A DNA stretch of 64,000 nt, from positions 23,923-87,922 of the forward strand of contig JAGXSU010000058.1 in the NCBI GenBank assembly GCA_018333785.1. Reading direction: 5' to 3'. The notes under the pieces were generated by a model. It saw only the letters and a list, made by a program, of their open reading frames with translations. It was not told the DNA's origin and ran no database searches. This DNA comes from Methylomicrobium sp. Its GTDB lineage: Bacteria > Pseudomonadota > Gammaproteobacteria > Methylococcales > Methylomonadaceae. Of the stretch, positions 35,759-44,305 are shown piece by piece (positions within the stretch are counted from its first letter, which is position 1; each line of letters opens with the position of its first letter). The position numbers and the translations under genes were made by a program.

Positions 35759-36406
35759 ATGAATCGTGACTTACCTGTTTTATACAGTTTTCGCCGGTGC
35801 CCCTATGCCATGCGCGCCCGTCTGTCCATTCGTCATGCCATGATCAAGGTTGAATTACGAGAGATCGAATTGCGCAGTAAGCCGACACAGATGCTTGCAG
35901 CCTCGCCCAAAGGCACCGTTCCTGTTCTGGTTTTAGCTGATGGCGCTGTCATTGATGAAAGTCTGGATATCATGCGTTGGGCTCTGCTGCAAAATGATCC
36001 GGGTAAGTGGTTGCAAGTTAATGATTTTGAAACATTGATTCATACCAATGACAGTAGCTTTAAATATAATTTGGACCGTTACAAATATGCGGACCGTTAC
36101 CCTGAACATCCTGCCGGATTTTATCGCCAACAAGGCGAATTGTTTTTGGCTGAGCTGGAAAGCCGTTTGATGCGGACACAGTATCTCTGTGGCAGCTATT
36201 TTTCAATTGCCGATGCCGCCATTGCACCGTTTATCAGGCAATTTGCTGCAGTAGATGAACGCGTATTTCAGGCATTGCCTTATCCGGCCTTAAAGCGCTG
36301 GTTGGCGGTATTTTTAAGCCTGCCTTTGTTCGATGATGTTATGTCCAAATACGCAGTCTGGGAGCCCGGTTCCTCGTTAGTGGTGTTTGGCGGCGATACG
36401 GTTTAA
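35759..36406 (+). CDS. Glutathione S-transferase family protein
   Basis: About 215 residues from ATG 35759. The thioredoxin-fold N-domain has the glutaredoxin-like motif RRCPYAMRARLSIRHA and the cis-proline GTVPVL, followed by DGAVIDESLDIMRWAL that contacts glutathione. An all-helical C-domain follows (LESRLMRTQYLCGSYFSIAD, AAIAPFIRQFA). The CPYA motif suggests glutathione-dependent thiol or deglutathionylation chemistry rather than classic conjugation. A GTG at 35729 would add ten residues. Its end overlaps the convergent hydrolase gene by about 30 bases. Confidence 0.86.
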   Translation: MNRDLPVLYSFRRCPYAMRARLSIRHAMIKVELREIELRSKPTQMLAASPKGTVPVLVLADGAVIDESLDIMRWALLQNDPGKWLQVNDFETLIHTNDSSFKYNLDRYKYADRYPEHPAGFYRQQGELFLAELESRLMRTQYLCGSYFSIADAAIAPFIRQFAAVDERVFQALPYPALKRWLAVFLSLPLFDDVMSKYAVWEPGSSLVVFGGDTV

Positions 36407-37255
36407 AAACGCTAATACTATTAGCCGGTGCTCCGGCCGCATGAACGTTTGAATATGACCGTCACCGGTCTTCAGAAGCTGTTTAGGTTCGCCTGCCTTG
36501 TCATAGAGCTGTTGAGCGTGCTCAAACGGAATGAGGGTGTCAGCGGTGCCGTGTACGATTAATAATGGCGTAGGTGCGATCCGGTCTATGACATCAATGG
36601 GGTCATAAGGATAAGTCATCAGCCAGCTGGCAGGATATTGAAAAGGCCAGGTTAGCCAGGTCGTTGATACGGCGTGCCGGACAATGTCTTTGTAGCGGGT
36701 AAACGAGGAATCACTGATGACGCCATCCAGCTGGTTTTTGACGGCTGGCCGGGTGCCCGCAAAAAATAAACCCAGACTCGCGCCTAAACTTTGGCCTAAT
36801 AAAAAGACCGGTTTATTCCGTGATCGGGCTAAAAGCCAGTCAAATCCTGTTTCAATGTCCATAAAAATGTCCGGCAAACCGGGCTCGCCATCAGATAAGC
36901 CAAAGCCCCGGTAATCAATCATGAACACCTGATAGCCTTGTTCGGGAAGCCATGCAACACTCTTGATATGGGTGCTGACGTTTTCGGCATTGCCGTGCAG
37001 AAAATAAATACTGCCTTTCAACCGGCCTTCTGCGGGCAGGAACCAGCCGTGAATCTGGATGCCGTCGCAGGTTGTGAGGCTTATGTCTTTATAGGCCAGG
37101 CCCAACTGTTCAGGCGTTCGTACATGGGTTTTGTAAGGGTAGAAGAGCAAACGGCTGCATCCGCTAACCAGGCTAATTATGACCAACAGCAATAAGATCC
37201 GGTTTGTTTTTATCCCTATAAAATATCCGGTATAGGATCGAGGAAAAGCCTTCAT
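36377..37255 (-). CDS. Lipoprotein alpha/beta hydrolase
   Basis: A 292-residue serine hydrolase with a lipobox (LLLLVIISLVSGC), so anchored in the envelope. The oxyanion strand is IYFLHGNAENVS. The nucleophile elbow is LLGQSLGASLGLF. The acid residue lies in IVHGTADTLIPFEHA and the catalytic His in TGDGHIQTF. It belongs to the BEM46/YfhR-like group. The substrate is unknown. Confidence 0.9.
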   Translation of the reverse strand: MKAFPRSYTGYFIGIKTNRILLLLVIISLVSGCSRLLFYPYKTHVRTPEQLGLAYKDISLTTCDGIQIHGWFLPAEGRLKGSIYFLHGNAENVSTHIKSVAWLPEQGYQVFMIDYRGFGLSDGEPGLPDIFMDIETGFDWLLARSRNKPVFLLGQSLGASLGLFFAGTRPAVKNQLDGVISDSSFTRYKDIVRHAVSTTWLTWPFQYPASWLMTYPYDPIDVIDRIAPTPLLIVHGTADTLIPFEHAQQLYDKAGEPKQLLKTGDGHIQTFMRPEHRLIVLAFLNRIAAKHH

Positions 37256-37332
37256 TCATGATGCTCAGTCTGATCAGGCAGAGTGCTCTTCATTCTACAG
37301 TCGTGGACCTTACTGCAAGTCCGGATTTACGC

Positions 37333-37872
37333 TTAACAAAGCACGAAAAGTAAAATCAGTCCTGGAATGATACCTAAAATCAAGCCCACCACGATGGCGA
37401 TGACCTCGCCTGATGAATAATTACAAGAGGTACTGCCGGCACTGGCATGAACTGCACTGTCATCATCCAGTCCGGCTAGCATCATTCCGGAGAATTCATC
37501 GGCGACTTGTTCCTGGGATGAGGCTACTAAAATGCGTGTGCGGGCATCGCTTAGCCGGGTTTCGGCGATAAGAAGATCATCGCTGAAGGGCATGATAGAG
37601 CGCGCGTTTTTTAATGCATCAATGGCCTCATTGGTAGGTACGAGCGCTATTGCCTGGGCCTGAGTAAGCGATTTGGCCGAGGCAATTGTTTTTTGCAGAT
37701 GGTTGAGTTCCTGATTTTGTTCTGCTCCGGTTGGGCAGGCAGACTCAATCAAACCCAAAGCATCAGACCAAGGCCGGGTATTTGCGGATACTGAATTCGA
37801 TAGGGTAATGCAAGTGATCAATGTGAAAATCGAATAAATCAACACTGACATAGAGTTCGTATTTTTTGACAT
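37333..37872 (-). CDS. Secreted or membrane-anchored hypothetical protein
   Basis: About 179 residues from ATG 37872, which has GGAGAAGG directly upstream. It has a signal peptide (FTLITCITLSNSVSA), a helical middle (LQKTIASAKSLTQAQAIALV) and a C-terminal hydrophobic helix (VIAIVVGLILGIIPGLILLF) that probably anchors it. Two Cys (SACPTG, TSCNY) may pair. No family recognised. The nine residues upstream in the longer frame are probably not translated. Confidence 0.65.
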   Translation of the reverse strand: MSKNTNSMSVLIYSIFTLITCITLSNSVSANTRPWSDALGLIESACPTGAEQNQELNHLQKTIASAKSLTQAQAIALVPTNEAIDALKNARSIMPFSDDLLIAETRLSDARTRILVASSQEQVADEFSGMMLAGLDDDSAVHASAGSTSCNYSSGEVIAIVVGLILGIIPGLILLFVLC

Positions 37873-37985
37873 AGTCCTTCTCCTCAAGAGTGGAAACAAT
37901 AAATTATGCGATTAAATCTTACCTGATTATTAAGAGGCTTCAGTTAAACCAAAATGCTTTTTGTGTCCTTAGGGTAAGCTTGGCC

Positions 37986-38729
37986 TCATTGATGAATGTC
38001 GCGCTCTTCATCCACTGCGCGACCGTGAATAATTTTTTGTCCTGTGAACATTGCGGAAATAATATTGCCGCCTTCTTTCAACTCGGTAATGATTACCGAG
38101 GCAATGTGCAGTGCCACAACCGAAATCAGTGCATAAAAGTTGTACTGATGGATGGTGACAAAGGGTTTCCTTAATGCGCGCATGCTCTCGTAGGCTGCCG
38201 AGTCATACATTTCGGGTGAATAAGGTTTCAATGAATCCGGAGCAATCCCGGGTGCTGCAACCCACTCAGCGATCCAGTGACCGAGCGGCGGGTAGAAGAG
38301 GTCCGTACCCGCCAGAAGGAGACCGGTAACCGCTTGTATCGCCATAAGAAGAAACAATAAGCTTACCCCCAAACGCCCAAGCGGGTTATGGCCCAGGTAG
38401 TGTTCGGGGTGACCGGCCAAGAACGCGGCAATATAGCTGCGTACCGCTAGTAAATAACCCTTGCCTCCTGGAAGGATAGCCCTCCATCGGGCATGGCGGT
38501 TGCCGAAAAAGGCCCAGATGATTCGCCAGAGCAAGTTCAACGCAAAGAGGTAACCGGCTAGTACGTGGATAGTTTTAAGTGTCAATTTGCCAGCGGTGGG
38601 CAATTCCAGCGCATCGGCATTCAGAATTATAAGTCCGATAATGGCCAGGGCTGAGAAACAGAGCACATTGATCCAGTGAAACCATCGGGTCCCGGCATCC
38701 CAAACAGAATGGGTTTTCAGTACAGACAT
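37986..38729 (-). CDS. Cytochrome b561-type membrane electron carrier
   Basis: A 247-residue four-helix cytochrome b of the Ni-Fe hydrogenase/b561 superfamily. Haem-ligand His candidates lie in TRWFHWINVLCFSALAII, TLKTIHVLAGYLFALNLLWR, and VTIHQYNFYALISVVALHIA. The GxxxxxNPLGR loop (HYLGHNPLGRLGVSLLF) is common in this family. It probably passes electrons between quinone and a periplasmic partner. It stands alone here, with no hydrogenase or c-type cytochrome next to it. Confidence 0.88.
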   Translation of the reverse strand: MSVLKTHSVWDAGTRWFHWINVLCFSALAIIGLIILNADALELPTAGKLTLKTIHVLAGYLFALNLLWRIIWAFFGNRHARWRAILPGGKGYLLAVRSYIAAFLAGHPEHYLGHNPLGRLGVSLLFLLMAIQAVTGLLLAGTDLFYPPLGHWIAEWVAAPGIAPDSLKPYSPEMYDSAAYESMRALRKPFVTIHQYNFYALISVVALHIASVIITELKEGGNIISAMFTGQKIIHGRAVDEERDIHQ

Positions 38730-39164
38730 AGCTATTCTCCATTGTTATCAGCACTATATTTTTTATAAGTTTAAGAAGATGCATTCTGCTGTGTTCGCAG
38801 CGGAGTGTTTAGCAATCCGCCAGTTGATCGGTCTATTACTGAGTAATAGCGTTTTATAATGCAACTGATATCGCCCGCAGTCTGTTCGTAAACTCACATA
38901 GAGTCAGGGAATTTGCAAAGTTCAACAATAAGCTGTGAAAGCAGCACTGGTGATGCATCACGAAGCATTTTCCAGGATCACCGCTAATAAACAAGTTCTA
39001 AATAGGTACGCAATACTTACCCGGTCCGGCAGGATTTCAGAAAGTATTATCAGTTTCTGCCTGTTTCATGTGGGTCGGATTGGGCGTTAGTCGACTCATC
39101 ATGCACACAATGTCGGGTTATGCTGTCGCTAATTTGGCCCCCATCGTTTAAGCGAGGCTGACGG
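38730..39164. other. Non-coding gap, about 435 bases
   Basis: No supported gene. A 12-base perfect palindrome, GTGATGCATCAC, lies at 38950-38961, possibly a dyad operator. The gap separates the cytochrome gene's start from the sulfotransferase gene's end, so it should contain the cytochrome promoter. Confidence 0.4.
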
Positions 39165-40184
39165 TTAAACGCGTTTGGCTTGAGTTTGGTTACGGGCGTT
39201 TTCCAGATCCCGATAAACCGGCATTACCCACTCCTCAGCGGCATCCATCAAGACCTGATTAGCTTCCTGTTGTTTTGAGTCATTGTCGGGAACAAATGAA
39301 AATCCAGGGTTTTTGGCATCTGAACGAGCAGAATTCCGCATGCTAATGAGTTCGGAAGCATCCCAGGAAATATTGAAATGTTTGGCTATCGATGTCCATG
39401 CTGCTTTAGGCAGTTCCGAGTAGTTGACAAGCAACCCATTGCCTAAGGCTTGATGTTTTAGTGCCGCATGAAGGATGCAACCTAAGACATGTGCGCAATA
39501 AGCTTCCGTTGTCATGAGTGAGGTCTGGTCTTGAGTTAAACCAAACATTTCCGGTTCCAGCATGCCTGCCACCATGTGCAGGCCTCGTCGGCGTTTATGC
39601 GAAACCAGTACTTCCAGAGGGTGACGATATATAAACACCCATGGCACATCGGGAAACGCGGCTTTGATTAACGGTAATTCAAGCATGTGCCAAGCATCGA
39701 ATTTGATAAAGAATCTGGCTTCCTCGGCATGCCGACGCTGACTAAAAACACTGACTAAGCTTTTCAAAATTTCAGTACGCCGGGCTTCATCAGCGAATGC
39801 CCGACCTCGATAGTGCGACCGTATAATCGTATCTAAAGGGTCCGCTTCAGCTATGACGATATTTCGGCCGCAACTTGAGAGCATCTGCGTCAACAACGTA
39901 GAACCGCAACGGGAACTATGAAAAATAAATCCTGTCGGCTTCATTCCAGGTTGTAATCCATGTAGTTCTCGCAGCGCATCCAAAGAGGTTTGCCTACAGA
40001 ATAATTGATTGAACGGCTGGCGCAGGAGATGCGCGATCGTTTCCTCGAAAAATGGCTCCACGAACCGTTTTTCGCCCAATCGGCACCAATGAACTAAAGA
40101 ATCCTCACCCTTTTGTTCTATTCGAACGGGTATCCATTCCAGTAGTTCATGGGCTCTTATCTTGTCGTCCATCGAAATAGGCAT
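39165..40184 (-). CDS. Sulfotransferase-family protein
   Basis: A 339-residue P-loop-like sulfotransferase. The PAPS 5'-phosphosulfate loop is GFIFHSSRCGSTLLTQML. The 3'-phosphate-binding strand is VPWVFIYRHPLEVLVSHKRR, with DAWHMLELPLIKAAFPD before it. It is expected to move a sulfo group to a hydroxyl or amine; the acceptor is unknown. It overlaps the hydroxylase gene by 28 bases, so the two are cotranscribed and may act on one substrate. A hydroxylase next to a sulfotransferase suggests that a new hydroxyl is then sulfated (inference). Confidence 0.82.
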   Translation of the reverse strand: MPISMDDKIRAHELLEWIPVRIEQKGEDSLVHWCRLGEKRFVEPFFEETIAHLLRQPFNQLFCRQTSLDALRELHGLQPGMKPTGFIFHSSRCGSTLLTQMLSSCGRNIVIAEADPLDTIIRSHYRGRAFADEARRTEILKSLVSVFSQRRHAEEARFFIKFDAWHMLELPLIKAAFPDVPWVFIYRHPLEVLVSHKRRRGLHMVAGMLEPEMFGLTQDQTSLMTTEAYCAHVLGCILHAALKHQALGNGLLVNYSELPKAAWTSIAKHFNISWDASELISMRNSARSDAKNPGFSFVPDNDSKQQEANQVLMDAAEEWVMPVYRDLENARNQTQAKRV

Positions 40185-40987
40185 TCGTTTCGGTTTTTAC
40201 GCATTACGGCCCGGAGATCTTCTTCGGTAAAAGCAAAGCGCCGATCTAGCGCTTCCTTTCTGACCAGTTGCATAAACGCTTCGAAATCCTCAATTTTCCA
40301 AAAGAGTCCGGCTAGTTCCGCATCCCGTGCGACCAGTTCTCTGAATGCGTGTAAATTTTGTACAGATTCGCCGGTACTAGCCAGTGGCAAATGGCCTTGA
40401 CTTGGTAATTCAGTAGATTTTGATGCGGCTCCGGATCTGAATAGATCAGCAAGCCAATCATTTACTTTACAATCGACAACGAGATGAATACGGTCCTCCC
40501 TACCCAGATTTTGGACGCGATGCGGAAAGTTGACATTGACATACCAGACCTCTCCCTCAGCCATGATAATCCGCTCGCCGTCCAGATAAAATTCTACTTG
40601 CGGATTGGTTATTATAGGAATATGTAGCCGCACCTCGCCGTCTTCATACCCCAGCATGTAATCTCGATGTTCGCGAATCACCGAACCGGCGCGCAATTTG
40701 AGCAGTCTGACTGATAATAAGGTGCAATCGAAACTGCGCAACACTGAACTGATATAAGGGCAGTTTCCTAGCGCGTCAGTATCGTTGAATTGCTGCTGCT
40801 CAGGATCAGGATAAAGCGGATGGCCGAAACCCTCCGCGTTGCGCAAGGAAACGCCCATCCACCCACCGTCATGGTAATCACTGTTGAAATGGCCAAGCCA
40901 TTTTTGTTCCTGAATTCGAACGAGATCCTCACGTAACTTGTCAGGACTGAATTTGATGGCTAATTTAAAGGCTTTAGGGATATTCAA
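40157..40987 (-). CDS. Aspartyl/asparaginyl beta-hydroxylase-type 2OG oxygenase
   Basis: A 276-residue non-haem iron, 2-oxoglutarate-dependent oxygenase. AGSVIREHRDYMLGYEDG supplies His-x-Asp. The second His is in YVNVNFPHRVQNLG. RIHLVVDCKVNDWLADLF has the 2OG-binding region. RLHIPIITNPQVEFYLDG is the core double-stranded beta helix. Members hydroxylate Asp/Asn of peptides or free amino acids. A C-terminal segment of about 80 residues is not recognised. The sulfotransferase gene overlaps its end. Confidence 0.86.
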   Translation of the reverse strand: MNIPKAFKLAIKFSPDKLREDLVRIQEQKWLGHFNSDYHDGGWMGVSLRNAEGFGHPLYPDPEQQQFNDTDALGNCPYISSVLRSFDCTLLSVRLLKLRAGSVIREHRDYMLGYEDGEVRLHIPIITNPQVEFYLDGERIIMAEGEVWYVNVNFPHRVQNLGREDRIHLVVDCKVNDWLADLFRSGAASKSTELPSQGHLPLASTGESVQNLHAFRELVARDAELAGLFWKIEDFEAFMQLVRKEALDRRFAFTEEDLRAVMRKNRNECLFRWTTR

Positions 40988-41126
40988 GCGAGGTTTTCAC
41001 TAATAATTTTTGGATTTGGCTCTGAAAAACTTCCCGATTTTAATGTCGGAAATAGGGTTTCGGTTGCTCATTAGACAAGTGTCGCCGGGCGGGATAGCTG
41101 CCGTCAAGCTTATTAACGGCTTCCTG

Positions 41127-41654
41127 TCAGGAAAGTAAGCCACCAGCTTCGTTGTTTGAGGAAGAATGCCATTCCATTAAGGTATAAAAATAATCCTCGC
41201 TAGCCACTCTAAAGCCCAATCGTTCATAAAGTCTTTTTGCCGGGTTGTGTTCTGTCACATGCAAACTGACGAATCGGCCGGTGGCTTCAGCTTCGTGAAT
41301 CAGTATTCTTATCAACTCGCTACCTATACCCCGATTACGAAACGGAGGTAGTAAGGCGATATCGATTATACGGATTTCGCTTTCCATATAAGCAACATAA
41401 AAGCGGCCTATTTTTTCGCCATCCAATTCAATCACATCAAAGCTAGCGTCATGATAGTTTTGATGATAAGCCGCGTGTTGGGCCAGAAACTGTCCACGAA
41501 AAAATATTTCTTTCTGTTCGTCGGACCAGTCGATCAGCATGTCCAGTTCTTCTGCCCGGGTGCTCAAATAGACCCGGTATAGAAAATCCGTGTCAAATGA
41601 TGCGGGTGGACGGAGCAAAGGACTGGATGACGTGGGTTTTATCAATGACTTCAT
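41127..41654 (-). CDS. GNAT-family N-acetyltransferase
   Basis: A 175-residue acetyl-CoA-dependent transferase. The pyrophosphate loop is in LLPPFRNRGIGSELIRILIHEAE (R-x-x-G-I-G). Strand beta-5 and the tail, VSLHVTEHNPAKRLYERLGFR, are typical. EKIGRFYVAYMESEIRIIDIA precedes it. The acceptor is unknown. It sits 139 bases upstream of the hydroxylase on the same strand, and is divergent from the tail-collar protein gene. Confidence 0.88.
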   Translation of the reverse strand: MKSLIKPTSSSPLLRPPASFDTDFLYRVYLSTRAEELDMLIDWSDEQKEIFFRGQFLAQHAAYHQNYHDASFDVIELDGEKIGRFYVAYMESEIRIIDIALLPPFRNRGIGSELIRILIHEAEATGRFVSLHVTEHNPAKRLYERLGFRVASEDYFYTLMEWHSSSNNEAGGLLS

Positions 41655-41965
41655 CGGGTTAGATGGTTGAATAACGGATAAGGGCCGTGGTCCATTTCGT
41701 TGATCAGCTATTTCATTTCAGGCGACCATTAATGTACGGTCCAGAGTGTCAGCAATTTTTACAAGTCCTGTTGGAAGTAAATTTGCGCTTTAGGATAGCG
41801 AGCTGACTTTATGCTACATTAATCACCGCTGAACGCCAATCGGCAAATAAATTGCCAAAGTTTCAAATGTCGCCTCAGCTAATCTTTTTCAGGTTTTCAG
41901 TCGGCCCCGAGGGCCCATCGTTAACCATTTGCATCAATCCACTTCAACTTAAGCAGGAAATTACC
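41655..41965. other. Divergent intergenic region, GNAT / tail-collar gene
   Basis: About 310 bases with no gene. The downstream frame extends upstream to a TTG at 41852, without signal. AAGCAGGAAATTACC before 41966 is the ribosome site of the tail-collar gene. Promoters for both directions are expected here. Confidence 0.4.
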
Positions 41966-42487
41966 ATGGATCCATTTATTGCTGAAATCAAGATGTTCGC
42001 AGGTAACTTTGCACCACGGGGCTATGCTTTTTGTAACGGTCAGTTATTACCCATTGCCCAAAACAGTGCGTTATTTGCCGTGATTGGTACCACCTATGGC
42101 GGCGATGGCGTTACGAATTTTGCGCTGCCCAATCTTCAAGGACGCATACCGATGCATGCTGGCACCGGAGCAGGATTGTCATCGCGGCATTTGGGTGAGC
42201 AGGGTGGCGAAGAAAACGTTACCTTGAATGCTGCGCAGCTACCCGCTCATAACCATTCTCTATCCGGTTTCAACGGGCCCGGAAATCAAAGCACCGTTTC
42301 CGGCAACAGTTTGTCGAATGATGGCGGGAACCAGTCGGCCACCTATAATTCAACGTCACCGAATGCGCCCATGGCAGCAAATTCCATTGGAATGGCGGGC
42401 GGGAATCAGCCGCATACCAACCTACAACCGTTTCTGTGTGTCAATTTCATTATCGCCCTTCAAGGTATATTTCCGTCAAGGAACTAA
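41966..42487 (+). CDS. Phage tail-collar domain protein (MdpB-like)
   Basis: A 173-residue protein from ATG 41966. The collar domain is canonical: IAEIKMFAGNFAPRGYAFCNG, QLLPIAQNSALFAVIGTTYGG, FALPNLQGRIPMHAGTGAG, GGEENVTLNAAQLPAHNHSL, and an end HTNLQPFLCVNFIIALQGI. The Gly/Asn/Ser-rich centre (SGFNGPGNQSTVSGNSLSND) is low complexity. No other tail genes are present, so it is not an obvious prophage. Related microcystin-related/tail-collar proteins are common in bacteria as stand-alone genes of unknown role, perhaps secreted or surface proteins. Confidence 0.88.
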   Translation: MDPFIAEIKMFAGNFAPRGYAFCNGQLLPIAQNSALFAVIGTTYGGDGVTNFALPNLQGRIPMHAGTGAGLSSRHLGEQGGEENVTLNAAQLPAHNHSLSGFNGPGNQSTVSGNSLSNDGGNQSATYNSTSPNAPMAANSIGMAGGNQPHTNLQPFLCVNFIIALQGIFPSRN

Positions 42488-42507
42488 CGATTAAATCGAA
42501 CCAAATC

Positions 42508-42538
42508 GTCTGCCCTGGCCGCAGGTTCCAGGGCAGAC
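42508..42538. terminator. Strong hairpin between convergent genes
   Basis: GTCTGCCCTGG and CCAGGGCAGAC form a perfect 11-pair stem with a nine-base loop. It follows the tail-collar stop by 20 bases. A T-rich tract (CTTTTTGTTCTTCTTTT) lies about 20 bases further on. It likely serves both convergent genes. Confidence 0.75.
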
Positions 42539-42575
42539 TGTTCCAAGGCTTGCCTCAGACCTTTTTGTTCTTCTT

Positions 42576-43307
42576 TTAAGAAAAGCGGGCGTTGCGTGCT
42601 TTAAAGCCGAAAACACTCAGCAAACCGGACATCATCAAAAGCAAAACGGAAGGCTCCGGAACGTTATTATTTGTGGTTTGGGTCTGAATACTGAGCGTTG
42701 AATAAATCAATGCGGCTCCGTTGAAATTAACTGTTTGATCTTGTGTAACCCCGGGAATTCCCCGGTTAACAACCGGTCCTTTCAAGCCAAGAGCTACGGT
42801 TACGGAACCATCGGTAAGATTTGAGAATATCGAATTGAGCGATAACGTGAAAACATCATAAACACCGGTAGCACTGGCCGATGCCTCGAACAATGAATTC
42901 AGTGAAGCGGTTAAATCAACGCCGTCAACACTAAAAAAGTCAATCTGGTCGCCGGGTGAGCCGGAATCGGTATCGACGATGCCGAATGCAATCTGGGCAG
43001 ACTGAATAGGATCGTTGATGGCTGCAAAATTGAATGTCCAGGATTGATTGAAGTTTGAAAGTAGGTCATTTCCGTAACCTTGATCGAACGGCGCTGGCTG
43101 GCCGCTTTGAGCTGAGCTCACTTGAGAAAAAGAAGTACTCGAGCCCGCTGCAAATCCCGGGTTGTTATTTCCCAGGGTAGTCTCTATCAAGGCAGCTTGA
43201 GCGACATTGCCGGCAAAAAGTAATGCCGCCAATGAAAGTCCAAGGGCACAGTGTTTGCCGGATTTAGATTGTTCGATGCGTGAACAGCTTGTTAGTGCTT
43301 TCTTCAT
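42576..43307 (-). CDS. PEP-CTERM sorting-domain protein
   Basis: About 243 residues from ATG 43307, with GGAGA upstream. The signal peptide (ALGLSLAALLFAGNVAQA) is followed by a beta-rich exported domain (TLGNNNPGFAAGSSTSFS, FNQSWTFNFAAINDPIQSA) and a C-terminal tail VPEPSVLLLMMSGLLSVFGF plus KARNARFS. This is a classical PEP-CTERM signal, expected to be cleaved by an exosortase. The function of the mature protein is unknown. It is the second such protein, besides 4803-5624. Confidence 0.88.
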   Translation of the reverse strand: MKKALTSCSRIEQSKSGKHCALGLSLAALLFAGNVAQAALIETTLGNNNPGFAAGSSTSFSQVSSAQSGQPAPFDQGYGNDLLSNFNQSWTFNFAAINDPIQSAQIAFGIVDTDSGSPGDQIDFFSVDGVDLTASLNSLFEASASATGVYDVFTLSLNSIFSNLTDGSVTVALGLKGPVVNRGIPGVTQDQTVNFNGAALIYSTLSIQTQTTNNNVPEPSVLLLMMSGLLSVFGFKARNARFS

Positions 43308-43656
43308 GGATGATCTCCAAAATTTTCGTTGCGTGTTTAAAAGCATAAAGATGGGTTCCAGGCATCCAAAGACATCATGACGAGCTTATTTCGTCAATCT
43401 ATATGCCGACTTGACTCTCTGGCAGATGGCAACCACTATAAAGTCTATCATAGCGGCCCTCTTTTCTTAGAAGCAATTAGTTTGCCCATTAAAAATTAGT
43501 ACTTTAATTTCAATTAAGTAAAAATCTAATCAGCTACATTAAAACTCAGTATGATCGTGAATTGTAAAGATTACTGACACTCTTACTTTATTATCGAACG
43601 TATGGATTCAGTTGAAACATCTTGCTGATGAGGTTATTTTTAAAAAAGAGGGGGAG

Positions 43657-44115
43657 ATGACGATGAAAACGTGTCGAAATAATCGAGCGCTGATGGTTTT
43701 AGTGTTTTCCGCGATTGCGGGGTGCGGAACGCTGAGCTCTGTTTCTACAACGAAACCGGTGCCAACAGCGGAGTTTTTAAAGGGGCGGGAATGGCTGCTG
43801 GAAGATCTGGGCGGGCACGGTGTGCTGGACCGCGTTCAGGTGACGCTAAAATTCCACGAAAAAAATAAAATTTCAGGCCGGGCTTCCTGTAATCAATACA
43901 GTGGTCAGGTAGAGATCGATGAAAAAGGAGGATTTAGGGTTCAAAACTACGGCACGATTGCCTCAACAAAAATGAGGTGTCCTGCTGCATTATCTTTGCA
44001 AGAAGGCCGTTATCTGGAAGCTTTGGGAGTCGCGGAAAGGATAGAATTGAATGAGCCTTATCTGTTCATTTATTCACCCAATCTGAGTAAGCCATTAAAG
44101 TTCATTCAAAAGTAA
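43657..44115 (+). CDS. META/HslJ-domain lipoprotein
   Basis: About 152 residues with a lipobox (LMVLVFSAIAGC) and an HslJ/META domain. WLLEDLGGHGVLDRVQVTLK, RASCNQYSGQVEID and STKMRCPAALSLQEGRYLEAL match the family's conserved Asn/Cys pattern. META proteins occur in heat- or stress-linked envelope settings; the molecular role is unknown. GGGGAG precedes ATG 43657; the ATG at 43663 is an equally good start. Confidence 0.86.
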   Translation: MTMKTCRNNRALMVLVFSAIAGCGTLSSVSTTKPVPTAEFLKGREWLLEDLGGHGVLDRVQVTLKFHEKNKISGRASCNQYSGQVEIDEKGGFRVQNYGTIASTKMRCPAALSLQEGRYLEALGVAERIELNEPYLFIYSPNLSKPLKFIQK

Positions 44116-44150
44116 TGGGTGCTTGGCTTTATAAAGTGGGCCTATTTTAC

Positions 44151-44190
44151 GGCAAAAAAAAATGGAAACTCCTGAATAAAAGAAGTTTCC
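44151..44190 (-). terminator. Rho-independent terminator of the vWA-OmpA gene
   Basis: On the minus strand GGAAACTTCTTTTATTCAGG and AGTTTCC form a hairpin (GGAAACT/AGTTTCC), followed by ATTTTTTTTTGCC. It lies between the META gene (plus) and the vWA-OmpA gene (minus). Confidence 0.75.
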
Positions 44191-44216
44191 AGTTCATGTA
44201 ACTGCGTATCTATTCA

Positions 44217-44296
44217 GTGGCACAACAACGCAAAGGCGATGAACTGTGTAGGTTGGGTTGCGAAAAGCAGCCAACCCAACCAACGCTGAATAATTA
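44217..44296. repeat. TAGGTTGGG-type repeat, copy 2
   Basis: GTGTAGGTTGGGTTGCGAAA, then GCAGCCAACCCAACCAACGC and TGAATAATTA. It is the inverted counterpart of 33177-33304: shared parts include the TTCGCAACCCAACC segment and the outer TTATTCAGCG. It lies 10 bases before the stop of the vWA-OmpA gene. Confidence 0.75.
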
Positions 44297-44305
44297 CGTT
44301 ACAAC

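Noticed and set aside
41966..42487. Prophage or phage-tail-like particle locus
   Set aside because: Only a single tail-collar protein is present; no other tail, capsid, lysis or integration genes lie around it.
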